Positions 26,573 to 36,315 of a stretch of 64,000 bases of DNA are shown one piece after another. A model generated the notes under the pieces. That model made no database searches and was not told the DNA's origin. It was given only the letters and a program-made list of their open reading frames with translations. Source of the stretch: JACXTP01 sp963827905 (GTDB taxonomy: Archaea > Thermoplasmatota > Thermoplasmata > Methanomassiliicoccales > UBA472). The first letter of the stretch is position 1. Each line of letters opens with the position of its first letter. The DNA is taken from positions 97,375-161,374 of the forward strand of contig CAWHCB010000008.1 in the NCBI GenBank assembly GCA_963827905.1, written 5' to 3'. The position numbers were made by a program, and so were the translations under genes.

Positions 26573-27862
26573 TCACTTCTTCCACAAGTTACCACCGAGC
26601 ATGCCCCGCAGCGCGAACCTCTTCTTTTCGGCGGACCTCACCCTTCCCGTGAGCAGGATGTCCCGCTTGAACAGCCAGACCGCCAGCAGCATCGTCGCCG
26701 TGGCGAAGATGGCGCAGTAGACTATGCCCGCGATCACCAGCCCGTAGTAGCCGAGGGTGATGTTGCTTATCGCGAACATGGGAGCGGAGAAGGGGATGGC
26801 GAAAACCAACGCCTGGACCGGACCGGGAAGGCTGGCGAAATCACTGAAGAGGCTGATGAACATCGGGATCAGGGCCAGCATGGTGATGGGCAGCGTCATG
26901 GATTGGGCCGCCTTGTAGTTCTTCGTGAATATCCCCAGTATCATGCACAAGGCCAGGCCGCATAGCAAGGCAAGGAATAGGGATATCCCGATCAGGACGT
27001 AGTCCTCTATGCCGAGTGCCAGTCCGTATTTCTCCAGATCGATCTCGGATGTACCGGCCAGCGACGAGTAGTAGTAACCTAGACCGACCATGTAGATCAT
27101 CGACACGATGAGACCCACGACCGCCGCCCCGGCGAGCTTCCCCAGAACGATCCAGGTACGTTTGACAGGTAGCGTCAACAGGGTCTCCAGGGTCTTGTTC
27201 TCCTTCTCGTTGCCCATCGACGAGATGACCATGCTCCCGGCCATGATGATGACCAACATCACGATGAGGGGGACGATGAACTGACCCTGGGATAGCACGG
27301 CGTCCAATTGGTAGGGGGTCACGCCCTCGACCTCCTTGTCATTGAGGAAAGTGGTGCTGGACGTGACCATGGGTTCCAGGACCAAGGTCGCGTTCGAGGT
27401 GTAGTTGGACACGATCATGGCATAGGAGATATCCGTGGACAATGTGTCCAGCGCCCCGCTCACCTTACCGCTGTCCAATGAAGAGGACAGTCCGGTCCCC
27501 TTCATGTGGTAGAACACTTGGACCCAGCCCGGGCTTCCGTCCAAAAGGTTGCTGGTGAAATTGGAAGGGATATAGATCAGGGCGTCTCCGGCCTCGCCAT
27601 CCAGAAGCATTGCCTTGCCCTCGACCAGGTCTGTTCCGTTGTAGACAATGGTCGTGGAGGCATTGAGCGAGACCCGGGCAAAGTCCCCGATAGCCCCGTC
27701 ATCATCGATGATAAGCCCTATCTGCGCCTTCTCCTCCATCTCCTCCTCAAGACCACCGAAGGCGCTGCCTAGCATCGCGAAGACGATGGCCATGATGATT
27801 ATCGGGACGAGGGTGGCCGGTGTGAGGAGCTCTCTCACCTCTTTCCAGAAGATCCTGACCAA
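26573..27862 (-). CDS. ABC-2 family exporter permease (NatB-like)
   Basis: The 429-residue protein has one N-terminal membrane helix, a large extracytoplasmic domain of about 180 residues (IDDDGAIGDFARVSL, then a Thr/Asn-rich part), and a block of five or six helices (LIVMLVIIMAGSMVISSM and following) with KENKTLETLLTLPV before the third, the ABC-2/NatB signature. It begins at TTG 27862, five bases after the stop of its ATPase. It should export a small ion, lipid or peptide; the substrate is unknown. The long periplasm-like domain sets it apart from the permeases at 16-19 kb. Confidence 0.85.
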   Translation of the reverse strand: MVRIFWKEVRELLTPATLVPIIIMAIVFAMLGSAFGGLEEEMEEKAQIGLIIDDDGAIGDFARVSLNASTTIVYNGTDLVEGKAMLLDGEAGDALIYIPSNFTSNLLDGSPGWVQVFYHMKGTGLSSSLDSGKVSGALDTLSTDISYAMIVSNYTSNATLVLEPMVTSSTTFLNDKEVEGVTPYQLDAVLSQGQFIVPLIVMLVIIMAGSMVISSMGNEKENKTLETLLTLPVKRTWIVLGKLAGAAVVGLIVSMIYMVGLGYYYSSLAGTSEIDLEKYGLALGIEDYVLIGISLFLALLCGLALCMILGIFTKNYKAAQSMTLPITMLALIPMFISLFSDFASLPGPVQALVFAIPFSAPMFAISNITLGYYGLVIAGIVYCAIFATATMLLAVWLFKRDILLTGRVRSAEKKRFALRGMLGGNLWKK

Positions 27863-27868
27863 GACCGC

Positions 27869-28585
27869 TCACTTGACCACCTCCACGAAGACCTCCTCGA
27901 TGTTCGAGGCCCCATACTTCTCCTTAAGTTCCTTGGGCCGACCGCTCTCCACTATCCTGCCGTCGTTGATGAGGGCGATGCGGTCGCACATCAGCTCCAC
28001 CTCGAGCATGTTATGGGATGACAGCAGCACCGTGGTGCCTTGCTGGGTCTGGGCCCTTACCACCCTACGTATCTCCTGCGCGTTCAGGACGTCCAGTCCG
28101 GACGTGAGCTCGTCCAGGATGGCCAATTTCGGTTCTATCATGAGCGCCCGGGCCACCAACAGTCTTCTGGTCATACCCTTGCTGTATGTCTCGACCCGGT
28201 CGTCGATGCGCTCCTTGAGATTGGCTATCTGCAGTCCTCTCTCCAGCAATTGCTCCGGGTCCTTTTCCGGGGTGAAGAATCCAGATATGAACTCCAAGTA
28301 GCGACGCCCGGTCATGTTCTTGTAGGCGCCCGCGTCCTCAGGCAGATAGCTGATCATCTTCCGCACCGCAGGAGCCTCGTCCTTGAGGTCACGCCCGAAG
28401 ATGGTCACACTGCCGCCAGATATCTCCAGCAAAGTTGCCAGCACTCGGAGCGTGGTGGTCTTGCCCGCACCGTTGGGACCGATCAGACCGAACACCTCGC
28501 CCACTTCTACCTCGAAGCTGACCCCCTTGACCGCATGGAAGTGACCATAGTCCTTGGTGAGCCCGCTGACCGTGATAGCCGCCAT
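27869..28585 (-). CDS. ABC transporter ATP-binding protein
   Basis: Walker A GPNGAGKTT, signature YSKGMTRRLLVARAL, and Walker B LAILDELTSGLD with the usual DEP changed to DEL; the catalytic Glu is kept. H-loop SSHNMLEVE is present. The C-terminus is short (238 residues in all), so it lacks the extra regulatory domain. ATG 28585 has GGTG at seven bases; GTG 28594 is an alternative. It is the first gene of a two-gene exporter operon with the permease that follows five bases after. Confidence 0.9.
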   Translation of the reverse strand: MAAITVSGLTKDYGHFHAVKGVSFEVEVGEVFGLIGPNGAGKTTTLRVLATLLEISGGSVTIFGRDLKDEAPAVRKMISYLPEDAGAYKNMTGRRYLEFISGFFTPEKDPEQLLERGLQIANLKERIDDRVETYSKGMTRRLLVARALMIEPKLAILDELTSGLDVLNAQEIRRVVRAQTQQGTTVLLSSHNMLEVELMCDRIALINDGRIVESGRPKELKEKYGASNIEEVFVEVVK

Positions 28586-28689
28586 CTTTCGCACCCTGCC
28601 CTACCTAATTGGTCAGGCACTGGCATGAACGATGATAAATCTTATGCCAGTATGATGAATGGATAGGAAAAGGCTCGAGTAAAAATATG

Positions 28690-28710
28690 AAAAAAGGGGC
28701 CGATCGCCCC
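28690..28710 (-). terminator. Hairpin terminator after ferritin gene
   Basis: On the reverse strand GGGGC-GATCG-GCCCC is followed at once by six T residues. This perfect stem and T-run lies two bases past the ferritin stop codon and has the form of an intrinsic terminator. Confidence 0.65.
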
Positions 28711-28712
28711 TA

Positions 28713-29153
28713 TCACTTCTTCTTGCTCATCTTAGGCTTACCGGCCTTCAAGGAGGTGAAGAAGTCGTGGTGCTCCTCTTCCTCGCTCAAGATGCCCTCG
28801 AAGATGAATCGGGTGGTGGGGTCGTCCTCGGCATCGGCCACCTTTTGGATCAACTTGTAAAGTTCGATGGCCTCTTCCTCCGCCTTGATGTCGTTGTCGA
28901 CCATTTCCCACAACTCCCCGCCCACATGGATGGGCGCCGGCTTTGTGGTGGGTGCCTCGTCGAAGTACCATAGCCTCTCGGCGATCTTCTCGGCGTGCTT
29001 CATCTCCTGGATGGCGATGTTCTTGAACTCCTCAGCCACGGCGTAGTGGTCCACCCCGTTCCATTGCACGTGCTGCCACATGTACTGGACTGAGGCTTGT
29101 ATCTCACCCGCGATGCCTTTGTTCATCATGTCCTTCAATTTCTGGGATGCCAT
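28713..29153 (-). CDS. Ferritin/bacterioferritin-like protein
   Basis: The 146-residue four-helix protein holds the ferritin di-iron ligands: Glu in GEIQASVQYMWQH, EMKHAE, a Glu in the EEEAIELYKLI helix, and EEEEHHDFF. There is no haem-axial Met in the expected place that I can identify with confidence. It oxidises and stores iron in a protein shell, protecting against oxidative damage. ATG 29153 has a strong GAGGAGAT site and a TATA-like box about 35 bp upstream, an untypical SD-led start here. It has its own terminator, so it is a single-gene unit. Confidence 0.85.
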   Translation of the reverse strand: MASQKLKDMMNKGIAGEIQASVQYMWQHVQWNGVDHYAVAEEFKNIAIQEMKHAEKIAERLWYFDEAPTTKPAPIHVGGELWEMVDNDIKAEEEAIELYKLIQKVADAEDDPTTRFIFEGILSEEEEHHDFFTSLKAGKPKMSKKK

Positions 29154-29235
29154 ATTATCTCCTCTAGTGTCAATAGACGATATTGTATAGAGTGGAAGGC
29201 AACGATATTAAATCTTTGTACCTCTGGCCCGAGAA

Positions 29236-30393
29236 CTAGACCAACAGCTTCTTCAGGCGCAGGTACATCGACTCGGTATCGCCCCTGTCCTCTGGAGTGC
29301 TGTACAATCGGAACTTGGACATGATGCCCTCATAGACCACAACGGTGGCCACGACAGTGGAAACGACCATCAATATCGATGTCCACCATAGGTGCTCCTG
29401 CGGTATGGTTGCCAGATAGGCCATTATTGTGGCTATGGTGTTAGGCACCAGGACTGCGGTGCCGATCACAGTCATCCAGGTCATTATCATGACCATGCGA
29501 TTGTTGATGATCAAAAGTTGATTGTTGTACAAGGTTTGCAGCACCGTGGTCCCAGAGATGAGCACCTCAGAGGTATGCTCAGTGAGACTGATGTGCTTGG
29601 TGAGGTCCAATGCCAAATTGTTGATTCGTTGCAAGGCCTTCGGATTGTCGGATATGAGCTCGGCATCCCCGTGTCTTAGGCGATTCAAAAGGTCCAAGGA
29701 GCGCCACAGGGCAGCCAGATAAAGGATCAGGCAATGCTTCACCTCGAAGATGTAGCGACCCGTCTCCATGTAGTGAATGGTGGGGTCCAGCAAGGCCTCG
29801 CTTATGTCGTCCGCCTTCTCCTCGATCTTCCTCAGCTCCTCGAAATTGCGCGAATTGTTGACCTCCATGATGCGAGCGAGCATCAGGGTCAGCTTGTCCG
29901 AGGTGGGCATGACCCCAGGCAACTTAGATATCCAGATATCAGCGTAACGGGAGAACTGGACCAGCCGCGTCACGCTTCGGTCGTGGATGGTGAGGATGAG
30001 GTTGTCCTTGACCAGGACATACACAGGATTGACGTCCACCTCGAGGCCTCGGATTCGAATCGCTGGCATTACCAGACCTAGTTCGAACTCGTTGTCCTCG
30101 AAAGCCTCATAGCTCTGCGAGACCAGGTCCCTTGCCAGCTGCTCGGTGAAACCAAAGCGCAAGGCCGCCTGGACCACCTCCTCCTCGTCGTCGATGCTAT
30201 AATTGAGCCAGGCCAAACTGGACTGCTCTACGATAGCCATCAGGTCGGCGCTGTCCTCGGCGCTGACCTTGGCCACCTTGAAAGGTGGTGGAGGTATGGT
30301 GACACAGACCATCTTTGGCGCAGGCTCGACCGACTGGGACTGAAGCATTTCGTCCCCGGTGAAGTAGCTGCTCCTGATGGTCAGATTCCTCAC
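29236..30393 (-). CDS. CorA-like divalent-cation transporter without GMN motif (copy 1)
   Basis: The 385-residue protein has a long alpha/beta cytoplasmic N-terminal domain, a coiled, helix-rich segment, and two C-terminal membrane helices (MIMTWMTVIGTAVLVPNTIA and WTSILMVVSTVVATVVVY), the CorA layout. The GMN signature expected at the end of the first helix is replaced by PNTIATIMA. CorA proteins move Mg2+, Co2+ or other divalents as pentamers; altered signature loops occur in distant members. The start is GTG 30393 but ATG 30348 is possible. It follows the second copy with a three-base gap, so they are one operon from a tandem duplication. Confidence 0.75.
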   Translation of the reverse strand: MRNLTIRSSYFTGDEMLQSQSVEPAPKMVCVTIPPPPFKVAKVSAEDSADLMAIVEQSSLAWLNYSIDDEEEVVQAALRFGFTEQLARDLVSQSYEAFEDNEFELGLVMPAIRIRGLEVDVNPVYVLVKDNLILTIHDRSVTRLVQFSRYADIWISKLPGVMPTSDKLTLMLARIMEVNNSRNFEELRKIEEKADDISEALLDPTIHYMETGRYIFEVKHCLILYLAALWRSLDLLNRLRHGDAELISDNPKALQRINNLALDLTKHISLTEHTSEVLISGTTVLQTLYNNQLLIINNRMVMIMTWMTVIGTAVLVPNTIATIMAYLATIPQEHLWWTSILMVVSTVVATVVVYEGIMSKFRLYSTPEDRGDTESMYLRLKKLLV

Positions 30394-30396
30394 TCC

Positions 30397-31540
30397 TTAG
30401 CTGTTCGGATCGTCCGGTCTCTTTGGAAGGTTCACACGCTTCTTAACCCACCAATATGCCAGCAACGTCGATCCGACTGTGGCAAACGTGATTATGGCCA
30501 TGGTCCAGATCACCCATTGCCATTCCAGGTTGAAGACGAAACCGAATATGGTGGCCAAGGTGTTAGGCACCAGGACCGCGGTGCCCAGGATGGTCAACCA
30601 GGTCATGGTGAGCGACATGCGGTTGTTCAGTATCTGCAACTGATTGTTGTAGAGGGACTGCAACACCTCAAGTCCAGAGGCCAAGTACCTCGGACATATG
30701 CTCACTGAGCTCGATCTGCCGATTGAGCTCATCGGCCAGGAGGCCGAAGCGGTTCAGCACCTTCTGATTGTCCGTTATCACCTCCGCATCGCCGTAACGG
30801 AGGGTGTTGACCACGTCCAAGGTCCGCCACAACGTGTTGAGGTAGGTGATGAGGGTGTGCTTCATCTCGTAGATCTGCCTCCCCACCGCGGTCCGGGGCG
30901 AGGCCGGGTCGATCATCTTCTCGGACATGGCGTCCGCCTGCTCCTCGATGTTCCGCAGCTGCTCGAAGTTCTTGGTGTTGTTCTCGTCCAGGATGCGGAT
31001 GAGCATCATGCTAAGCTTGTCCTCTTGAGGCATGACCTCGGGCAGCTTGCGAAGATAGGTATCGGCGTAACGGGAGAACTGAATGATTCTAGTGACCTCC
31101 GCTGAGTGCAAGGTCAGGATGAGATTGCGGCGCGCGAGAATGATTATCGGGTAAACGTTCATCTCCAACCCTTCCACTCTGACCGCAGGGACCATCACTC
31201 CCACCTCCACCTCGCGGTCCTCGTAGTTGGCATAGTAACCTTTGAGCAAGGTGGGGATCATTCCCTCACTGAAGCCGAATTGTTGGGCCACTTTCACGCC
31301 ATCGGTCTCCAGGTCAGTTGAGGTGTAATTGACCCAGGAAAGGTTGGCCTTCTGCACCACGGGGACGATCTCCTCGGGTGTGGCCGCAGTGACCTTGACA
31401 GGTTTGGAGCTCAACGAGGGGAGGGAAACGCAGATGACCCTATTGGTGACCAGGATGCCTTCTGCCTCGACACTCCTGCCATTGACCTCTTCCTTGGGCT
31501 TCTCCACCCTCAAATTGCTGTTGTTGGCAGCGACATCCAT
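30397..31540 (-). CDS. CorA-like divalent-cation transporter without GMN motif (copy 2), frame broken near 30682
   Basis: The first 285 residues from ATG 31540 end at the segment SEHMSEVL; an extra base at 30682 breaks the frame, which resumes ASGLEVLQSLYNNQLQIL and two membrane helices. The loop after the first one reads LVPNTLATIFGF, again without GMN. Clear similarity to copy 1 over most of its length (shared RIIQFSRYAD, ITDNQKVLNR versus ISDNPKALQR) shows a tandem duplication. It is the upstream gene of the pair. A TTTATATAAAG element 50 bp upstream (31594-31604) is probably the promoter. Confidence 0.78.
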
Positions 31541-31633
31541 CACTATCACTTCCCGACCCGCGTTGGCAGGTCAGAAGCATAAGGCTTGGCCGCTTTATAT
31601 AAAGAACTGTCCTAACTCTGAGATGGTCGTATA

Positions 31634-32704
31634 TCACTCCTGCCGATAACGGTAGCTGATGTTACAACTTCCTTCCCTTGACACCATGCAGGGACCCATG
31701 GGCCTCTTTGGATTACAGGCCTTGCCGAATGCAGGGCAATCCTTCGACTCTATTATGCCCCTCAGCACTTCCCCGCAACGGCAGTTGCCCATCTCCTCCT
31801 TGACCTTGGGGGCGTTGGCCAGGATGTCTCTGTATAAATGCCGGGCGTTATGCATCGCGAACTGAGGACGCAGCTCCAACGCGCTCTTCGGAATGATCGG
31901 GAAACCCCTCCAATTGCGGTCCTCGGCGAAGAAGACCTCCTCGAGCATGCGCAATGCGATCGGATTGCCCTCTGGCCGAACCACCCGGCTGTACTCGTTC
32001 TCCACCTCCGCCCGGCCTTCCTTGCGCTGCTTGGCGATCATGTAGATGGTCACGAGAAGGTCCAATGGCTCGAAGCCGGCCACGACTTGGGGGACGTTGT
32101 AACGTTTTGAGAAATAATGGAACGGCTCCAGGCCCAATATCGTGGCGACATGCCCGGGCTGGATGAGGCCGTCTATCTTGACCTCGCCCATGTCGAACAG
32201 CGCGGTCAGGGCGGGTGGAAGGATGCGATGGCAACTGAGAACGCTAAAATTGGCCGGGGGGGAGTCCAGTAGCACCGCGGCGGTGGTCGGGCTGGTGGTC
32301 TCGAATCCTATGCCCATGAAGACGACGGACCTTACCGCCTTGGCCAATTTGATGGCGTCGGTGGCCGAGTATACCACCCTGACGTCAGCCCCTTCCGCCT
32401 TGGCATCGGCCAAGGAACCGATGGGCGTGGGGACGGTCATCATGTCCCCGAAGACGGCGATGGTGATTCCTGCCTTGGCCAATGTTATGGCCTCGACCAC
32501 CTCCTTGGTGGTGGTCACGCACACCGGGCAGCCCGGACCCTGACGGATGTGCATACCTGTGTCCTTGAGCATGTCCTCCAGGCCGAACTTGACCAAGGTG
32601 TCCTGATGCGTGCCGCAGACATGCATGATGCTGAGCTCTAGGTTCAGTGCCTTTATCGACTCTAAGACCTTTTTCGCGGTGGCCTCCTCGCGGTAGCGGA
32701 ACAT
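31634..32704 (-). CDS. hypD: Hydrogenase maturation protein HypD
   Basis: The protein begins MFRYREE and contains the HypD hallmarks: MHVCGTHQDTL, GPGCPVCVT, GIGFETTSPT, and a C-terminal iron-sulfur region with CRCGEVLRG, CPAFGKAC, and GPCMVSREGSCN. HypD, with HypC, builds the Fe(CN)2CO group of NiFe-hydrogenases. ATG 32704 overlaps the stop of hypA (TGATG), so the two are coupled; the 27 open codons before it belong to hypA's frame region. No hypC, hypE or hypF is in the window. Confidence 0.97.
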   Translation of the reverse strand: MFRYREEATAKKVLESIKALNLELSIMHVCGTHQDTLVKFGLEDMLKDTGMHIRQGPGCPVCVTTTKEVVEAITLAKAGITIAVFGDMMTVPTPIGSLADAKAEGADVRVVYSATDAIKLAKAVRSVVFMGIGFETTSPTTAAVLLDSPPANFSVLSCHRILPPALTALFDMGEVKIDGLIQPGHVATILGLEPFHYFSKRYNVPQVVAGFEPLDLLVTIYMIAKQRKEGRAEVENEYSRVVRPEGNPIALRMLEEVFFAEDRNWRGFPIIPKSALELRPQFAMHNARHLYRDILANAPKVKEEMGNCRCGEVLRGIIESKDCPAFGKACNPKRPMGPCMVSREGSCNISYRYRQE

Positions 32705-33078
32705 CAGCACTCCACCACCTTGACCGACGATATGCGGCAGCTCTTCCCCTTGACCACCTTCGCGTGCGCCTGGCACGTCGGGCATGTCAGACTTGGCACG
32801 CTGGTATGATACGACTCATCACCGATGTACTTGGCCGGTCCCGAATATCCACATTGAGGGCAGGATACCTCGACCGCCTCGTCCTCGATGACCAACTTGG
32901 ACCCTTCCAGGTCCGTCCCTCTGGTCAATACCTCGTAGGCGAACTCCAGCTGGTCCTTACCCAGGTAGGTGAGCTCGCCCACCACCAGGTTGACCTCCTC
33001 CACCTTCTCGTACTTATGGCCGGTCAATGCCTGTTGGACATTCTCGATGATGCTGGACATCACTGACACCTCGTGCAT
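32704..33078 (-). CDS. hypA: Hydrogenase nickel-insertion protein HypA
   Basis: The 124-residue protein starts MHEVSVMSSII (His2 is the nickel ligand) and has the zinc site CPQCGYSGPA and CPTCQAHA at 74-113, then SVKVVEC. It inserts nickel into NiFe-hydrogenase or urease precursors. ATG 33078 lacks a Shine-Dalgarno but has TATA-like AATATATA 27 bp upstream, fitting leaderless initiation; the gene reads divergently from the zinc-finger gene at 33151. It is the first gene of hypA-hypD. Confidence 0.95.
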   Translation of the reverse strand: MHEVSVMSSIIENVQQALTGHKYEKVEEVNLVVGELTYLGKDQLEFAYEVLTRGTDLEGSKLVIEDEAVEVSCPQCGYSGPAKYIGDESYHTSVPSLTCPTCQAHAKVVKGKSCRISSVKVVEC

Positions 33079-33150
33079 CTGTTGCTCTCAATGTGAGGTC
33101 GGTATATATTATCTATCGACGGTCTTCCCAAATGAGCTGGAGGGAAATGG

Positions 33151-33490
33151 ATGAAAGTAAGTGAGATATACCTGCCCACGGATATCTGGCAAGAAGAGAA
33201 TGCCAGCCGAAGACCCCAAGTCCAGGACGGAGCTCACCATCGAATCGATCCTTGAAGGGAAGAAGATGGAGGCTTACGTCGAGCACCGGACCAAGGAGAT
33301 GCACTCCTGCACCATGTGCGGGGCCATCGGTTATAAGCGGAAGCCGATGAAACAGATCGGCAACGTTTGGTTCTGCATCGATTGCATGCGTCACCTGAAA
33401 GAGGTCTTGGACACCCTTTCCCAGTGGGAGGCTGAGATTCAGCTGGAACGGGAGATGAGCAAGAAGATCGATGAGACCTTGGGCATGTGA
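33151..33490 (+). CDS. Small zinc-finger protein, frame broken near 33200
   Basis: ATG 33151 follows GGAGGG at seven bases and reads MKVSEIYLPTDIWQEEN; around 33200 one surplus base shifts the frame, and the protein goes on through DPKSRTELTIESIL, a treble-clef-like metal site (CTMCGAIGYKRKP then FCIDCMRHL) and a charged C-terminal helix ending DETLGM. Repaired length is about 112 residues. An ATG at 33200 in the second frame has no good ribosome-binding site. Two CxxC pairs 21 residues apart predict zinc binding. Function is unknown. Confidence 0.6.
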
Positions 33491-33494
33491 TGCC

Positions 33495-34117
33495 TCAGGC
33501 TACTTCTGTCCCGTGTTGGCAGTCCCCTCGGACCGGACATATCCCACATCGAGGCCTTTGAGGAAGACAGACGCCTTGACCATAGCGCACCATTATCGAG
33601 TTTAGGTCACACCAGAGGTCCTTCGGGACGAACTCTCTGAGCTCCATTTCCGTCTCGTCCGCATGTTTGGTATGCACCCAACCCAAACGGTTGCAGATCC
33701 GATGGACATGGGTATCCACGCAAAGCCCGTCCTTCCCGAATCCGTAGGCAAGCACGCAGTTGGCGGTCTTGCGGCCCACCAAGGGCAAGGCCAGAAGCAT
33801 GTCCATGTCCTCGGGGACCTCCCCACCATGCCTCTCCACCAGTGTACGGCAAATCTCCTGGATCCCCTTTGGCCTTGACCTGATAGAAACCGGAGGGGCG
33901 AATTAAGACTTCCACCTCCTTGACATCGGCCTCAGCAATGTCCCTTGGGCCATCGAACCGGGCGAACAATTGCTTCGCTGCCTTGTAGGTGTTGATATCC
34001 TTGGTTCTTTGCGACAGAGACGGTGGCTATGAGCACATGGAAAGGGTCCCTGGGCCACTCCGGTGATTGCAGACCGTCCGCTCCCGGGAAGGCTTTGCCA
34101 CATATCTCCCGCTCCAT
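33495..34117 (-). CDS. nth: Endonuclease III-type DNA glycosylase, two frame breaks
   Basis: The joined protein (about 207 residues) reads FHVLIATV, then after a break near 34016 SQRTKDINTYKAAKQL, then after one near 33865 QEICRTLVERHGGEVP. It has the helix-hairpin-helix LPLVGRKTANCVLAY (catalytic Lys), VDTHVHRICNRLG (catalytic Asp) and the C-terminal [4Fe-4S] motif C-x6-C-x2-C-x5-C. It removes oxidised pyrimidines and nicks DNA. ATG 34117 lies 12 bases after the folC stop, so it is the third gene of asnB-like-folC-nth. Both breaks need one base removed. Confidence 0.88.
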
Positions 34118-34128
34118 GACTTGGAGCA

Positions 34129-35422
34129 CTAATCGGACCTTTGGGCCAGCCATTGCTTCGCCTCTCCAGCAGTATACAAGGAACCGGTCACCAGCACGAT
34201 GTCGTCGGGGTTTGCCAACATCAGGGCGCGGTCCATCGCGCCTGCCACCGTGGTCTCGATGGTCACATCGTCCGACGAACTCGTACAATGCCTTCGCCAC
34301 CGCCTCTGCTGGAAAAGCACGCTTGGTGCCTGGGCTGGTGGCGATCGCCTTTTCAGCCAACGGCCCGAACTCCTTGCAGATGCCGCGAAGGTCCTTGTCT
34401 TTCAGAACGCCGAGCACCAGGACCAGCCCGGTCTGCTTCAGAGCCTTCAGCTCACGCGCTACGGCCATGGCGCCGTCCGGGTTGTGGGTCACATCGATGA
34501 TGAGTGTGGGGTTACTGGAAACGATCTCCATTCTTCCCGGCCAGCGGACCTTGCTCAGGCCCATGGTTATGGCCGATTCCCTCACCTCCAGTCCCCGGTT
34601 CTTAACTTCCAGGGCGCATTCGCAGGCCAAAGCGGCGTTCTCCGCCTGATATGTTCCCAACAATGGAAGCTTGACCTCGCGGTTGATGGAGTGGAGATGG
34701 ACCATGACCCCGCCCATGTCCGCCTCCTTGACCTCGAACTCCACGTCTCTGCCCACCAGTAGCATGGCGGACCCTCTGTCCCTCGCCACGGAATCAATGA
34801 CCCGTAGGGCATCTTCGCTTTGCTGGGCCGTAATGACAGTGATCCCCTCCTTGATGATTCCCGCCTTCTCATAGGAAATCTTGGCCAGAGTGTCGCCTAG
34901 GAAGTCGACGTGCTCTAGACCGATGCGGGTGATGACCGTGCAGTCCGGACGGACCACGTTGGTGGCGTCCAGTCTGCCGCCCATCCCGACCTCCAGTACG
35001 GCAATCTCCACTTTCTGGCGCGCAAAATGAAGGAAGGCCATGGCGGTGGTTATCTCGAAGAAGGTTAGGTCGCGCCCCTCTGGGAACGCTTCGGAACAAA
35101 CCAAGGACCTCATCTCCTCCGCCAGGTCCGTCATCTCCCGGTGGGAGATTTTAACCCCGTCGACCTGTATTCTTTCCTCGAACTCCACCAGATGGGGCGA
35201 TGTGTACAGACCGGTGCGGTGACCCGCCTCTTGGAAGATGGATGCGCACATGGCACTGACCGATCCCTTGCCATTGGTCCCGGCGATGTGCACGGAACGG
35301 AAGCTCTGCTGCGGGTCCCCTAAGACCTTGAGCAACTTCCTCATCCTCTCTAGTCCCAATTTGATGCCCATGCTCTCCAAGGAGTAAAGCCAGGAGATGG
35401 CCTCGTCATGCTGCAACTTCAT
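34129..35422 (-). CDS. folC: Folylpolyglutamate synthase/Mur-ligase family (FolC), frame broken near 34273
   Basis: The Mur-ligase ATP site GTNGKGSVSAMCA, GLYTSPHLVEFEERI (substrate loop), VLEVGMGGRLDATN, and the C-terminal TLIIDVTHNPDGAMAV identify FolC. It adds glutamates to folate or, in archaea, may modify a pterin. An extra base at 34273 diverts the C-terminus; the corrected frame ends DDIVLVTGSLYTAGEAKQW, stop 34129. ATG 35422 overlaps the stop of the asparagine-synthase-like gene (ATGA), so translation is coupled. Its length after repair (about 430 residues) is normal. Confidence 0.88.
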
Positions 35423-36295
35423 GCGCGACCCTCCTTTTCCGTGATGACATTGACCGTCCAATCCTTCAAGGATAACCGCTCCCTCTTGGCCATGACCTTC
35501 ATTGCCTTCATGATCCCTGAACCGTACTGTGCCGCCTTCTTCGGTCGGAGGGCCGCCTCCTCCAAACCTAAGGCTGTCGCCACCTGACGCAAGGCCACCT
35601 TCCGAACCCCTTTGTTGACCAGCATGTCATCCGGTAACGAGCTGGCCAACTCCACCACGCTGCGGTCTAGGTAAGGGTGTCCCAGTTCCTTGCCGAAGAC
35701 GGAGGCTAGGCGGCGTTCCGCAGGAGCCCCGGTGGAAATAAGCGCGTCGGCATCGACCTTCATGCGATCCCTTCGCTCCGAAGGGGACATGGTCTCATAT
35801 CGAGCATATCCTCCGAACAGCTCGTCCGCTCCCTGTCCGCATAGAACGATATCCTCAAATGCCGCCCTGGCGACGAAGAACACAGGCATCTCGAAGGATA
35901 AGGCGAGGGGGCTCGATCGTGCCCATGTACTTGGCCACGAATGGAATGGCCTCCCTGATGTCGCTCTCCGCGATGGTTATGCCCTTCCATGCCAGACCCA
36001 TCGCCAGGGCGGAGGACTCCCCCACCTTGAGGTCGTGGGCGCCCTCCACTCCGACCGTGTACAAGGTGACGAGAACATGATTGGAGGCCAAGCTTGCGAC
36101 CACGCAGCTGTCCACTCCCCCGGAGAACATTATGCCCGCCTCCGGTCTGGTCAAACGGTCCCGGACCGATCGGTCCAGCGCACCGATCAGAGCGTCCAAA
36201 CGGTTCACGGCGCGACATATGTAGGCCCCGATATTAATGGATTGAGCGAGGGCGTATGCGATGTCGGGACAGAAAGTGTTATCACCGCCCAACAT
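35419..36295 (-). CDS. Asparagine-synthase-like PP-loop protein lacking glutaminase domain, frame broken near 35909
   Basis: The protein (about 290 residues after repair) has the PP-loop FSGGVDSCVVASLA, a later LCGQGADELFGGY and GHPYLDRSVVELA, which are the AsnB synthetase domain motifs. There is no N-terminal glutaminase (class II amidotransferase) part, so it should use ammonia or a different amine. The break at about 35909 has one surplus C. A frequent alternative in archaea is a lactam or amide-forming AsnB paralog. The start at 36295 is 20 bp from the divergent nikR start; a later start is possible. It leads the coupled folC-nth genes. Confidence 0.78.
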
Positions 36296-36315
36296 GCTTC
36301 ATTGGGATGGTCAAC

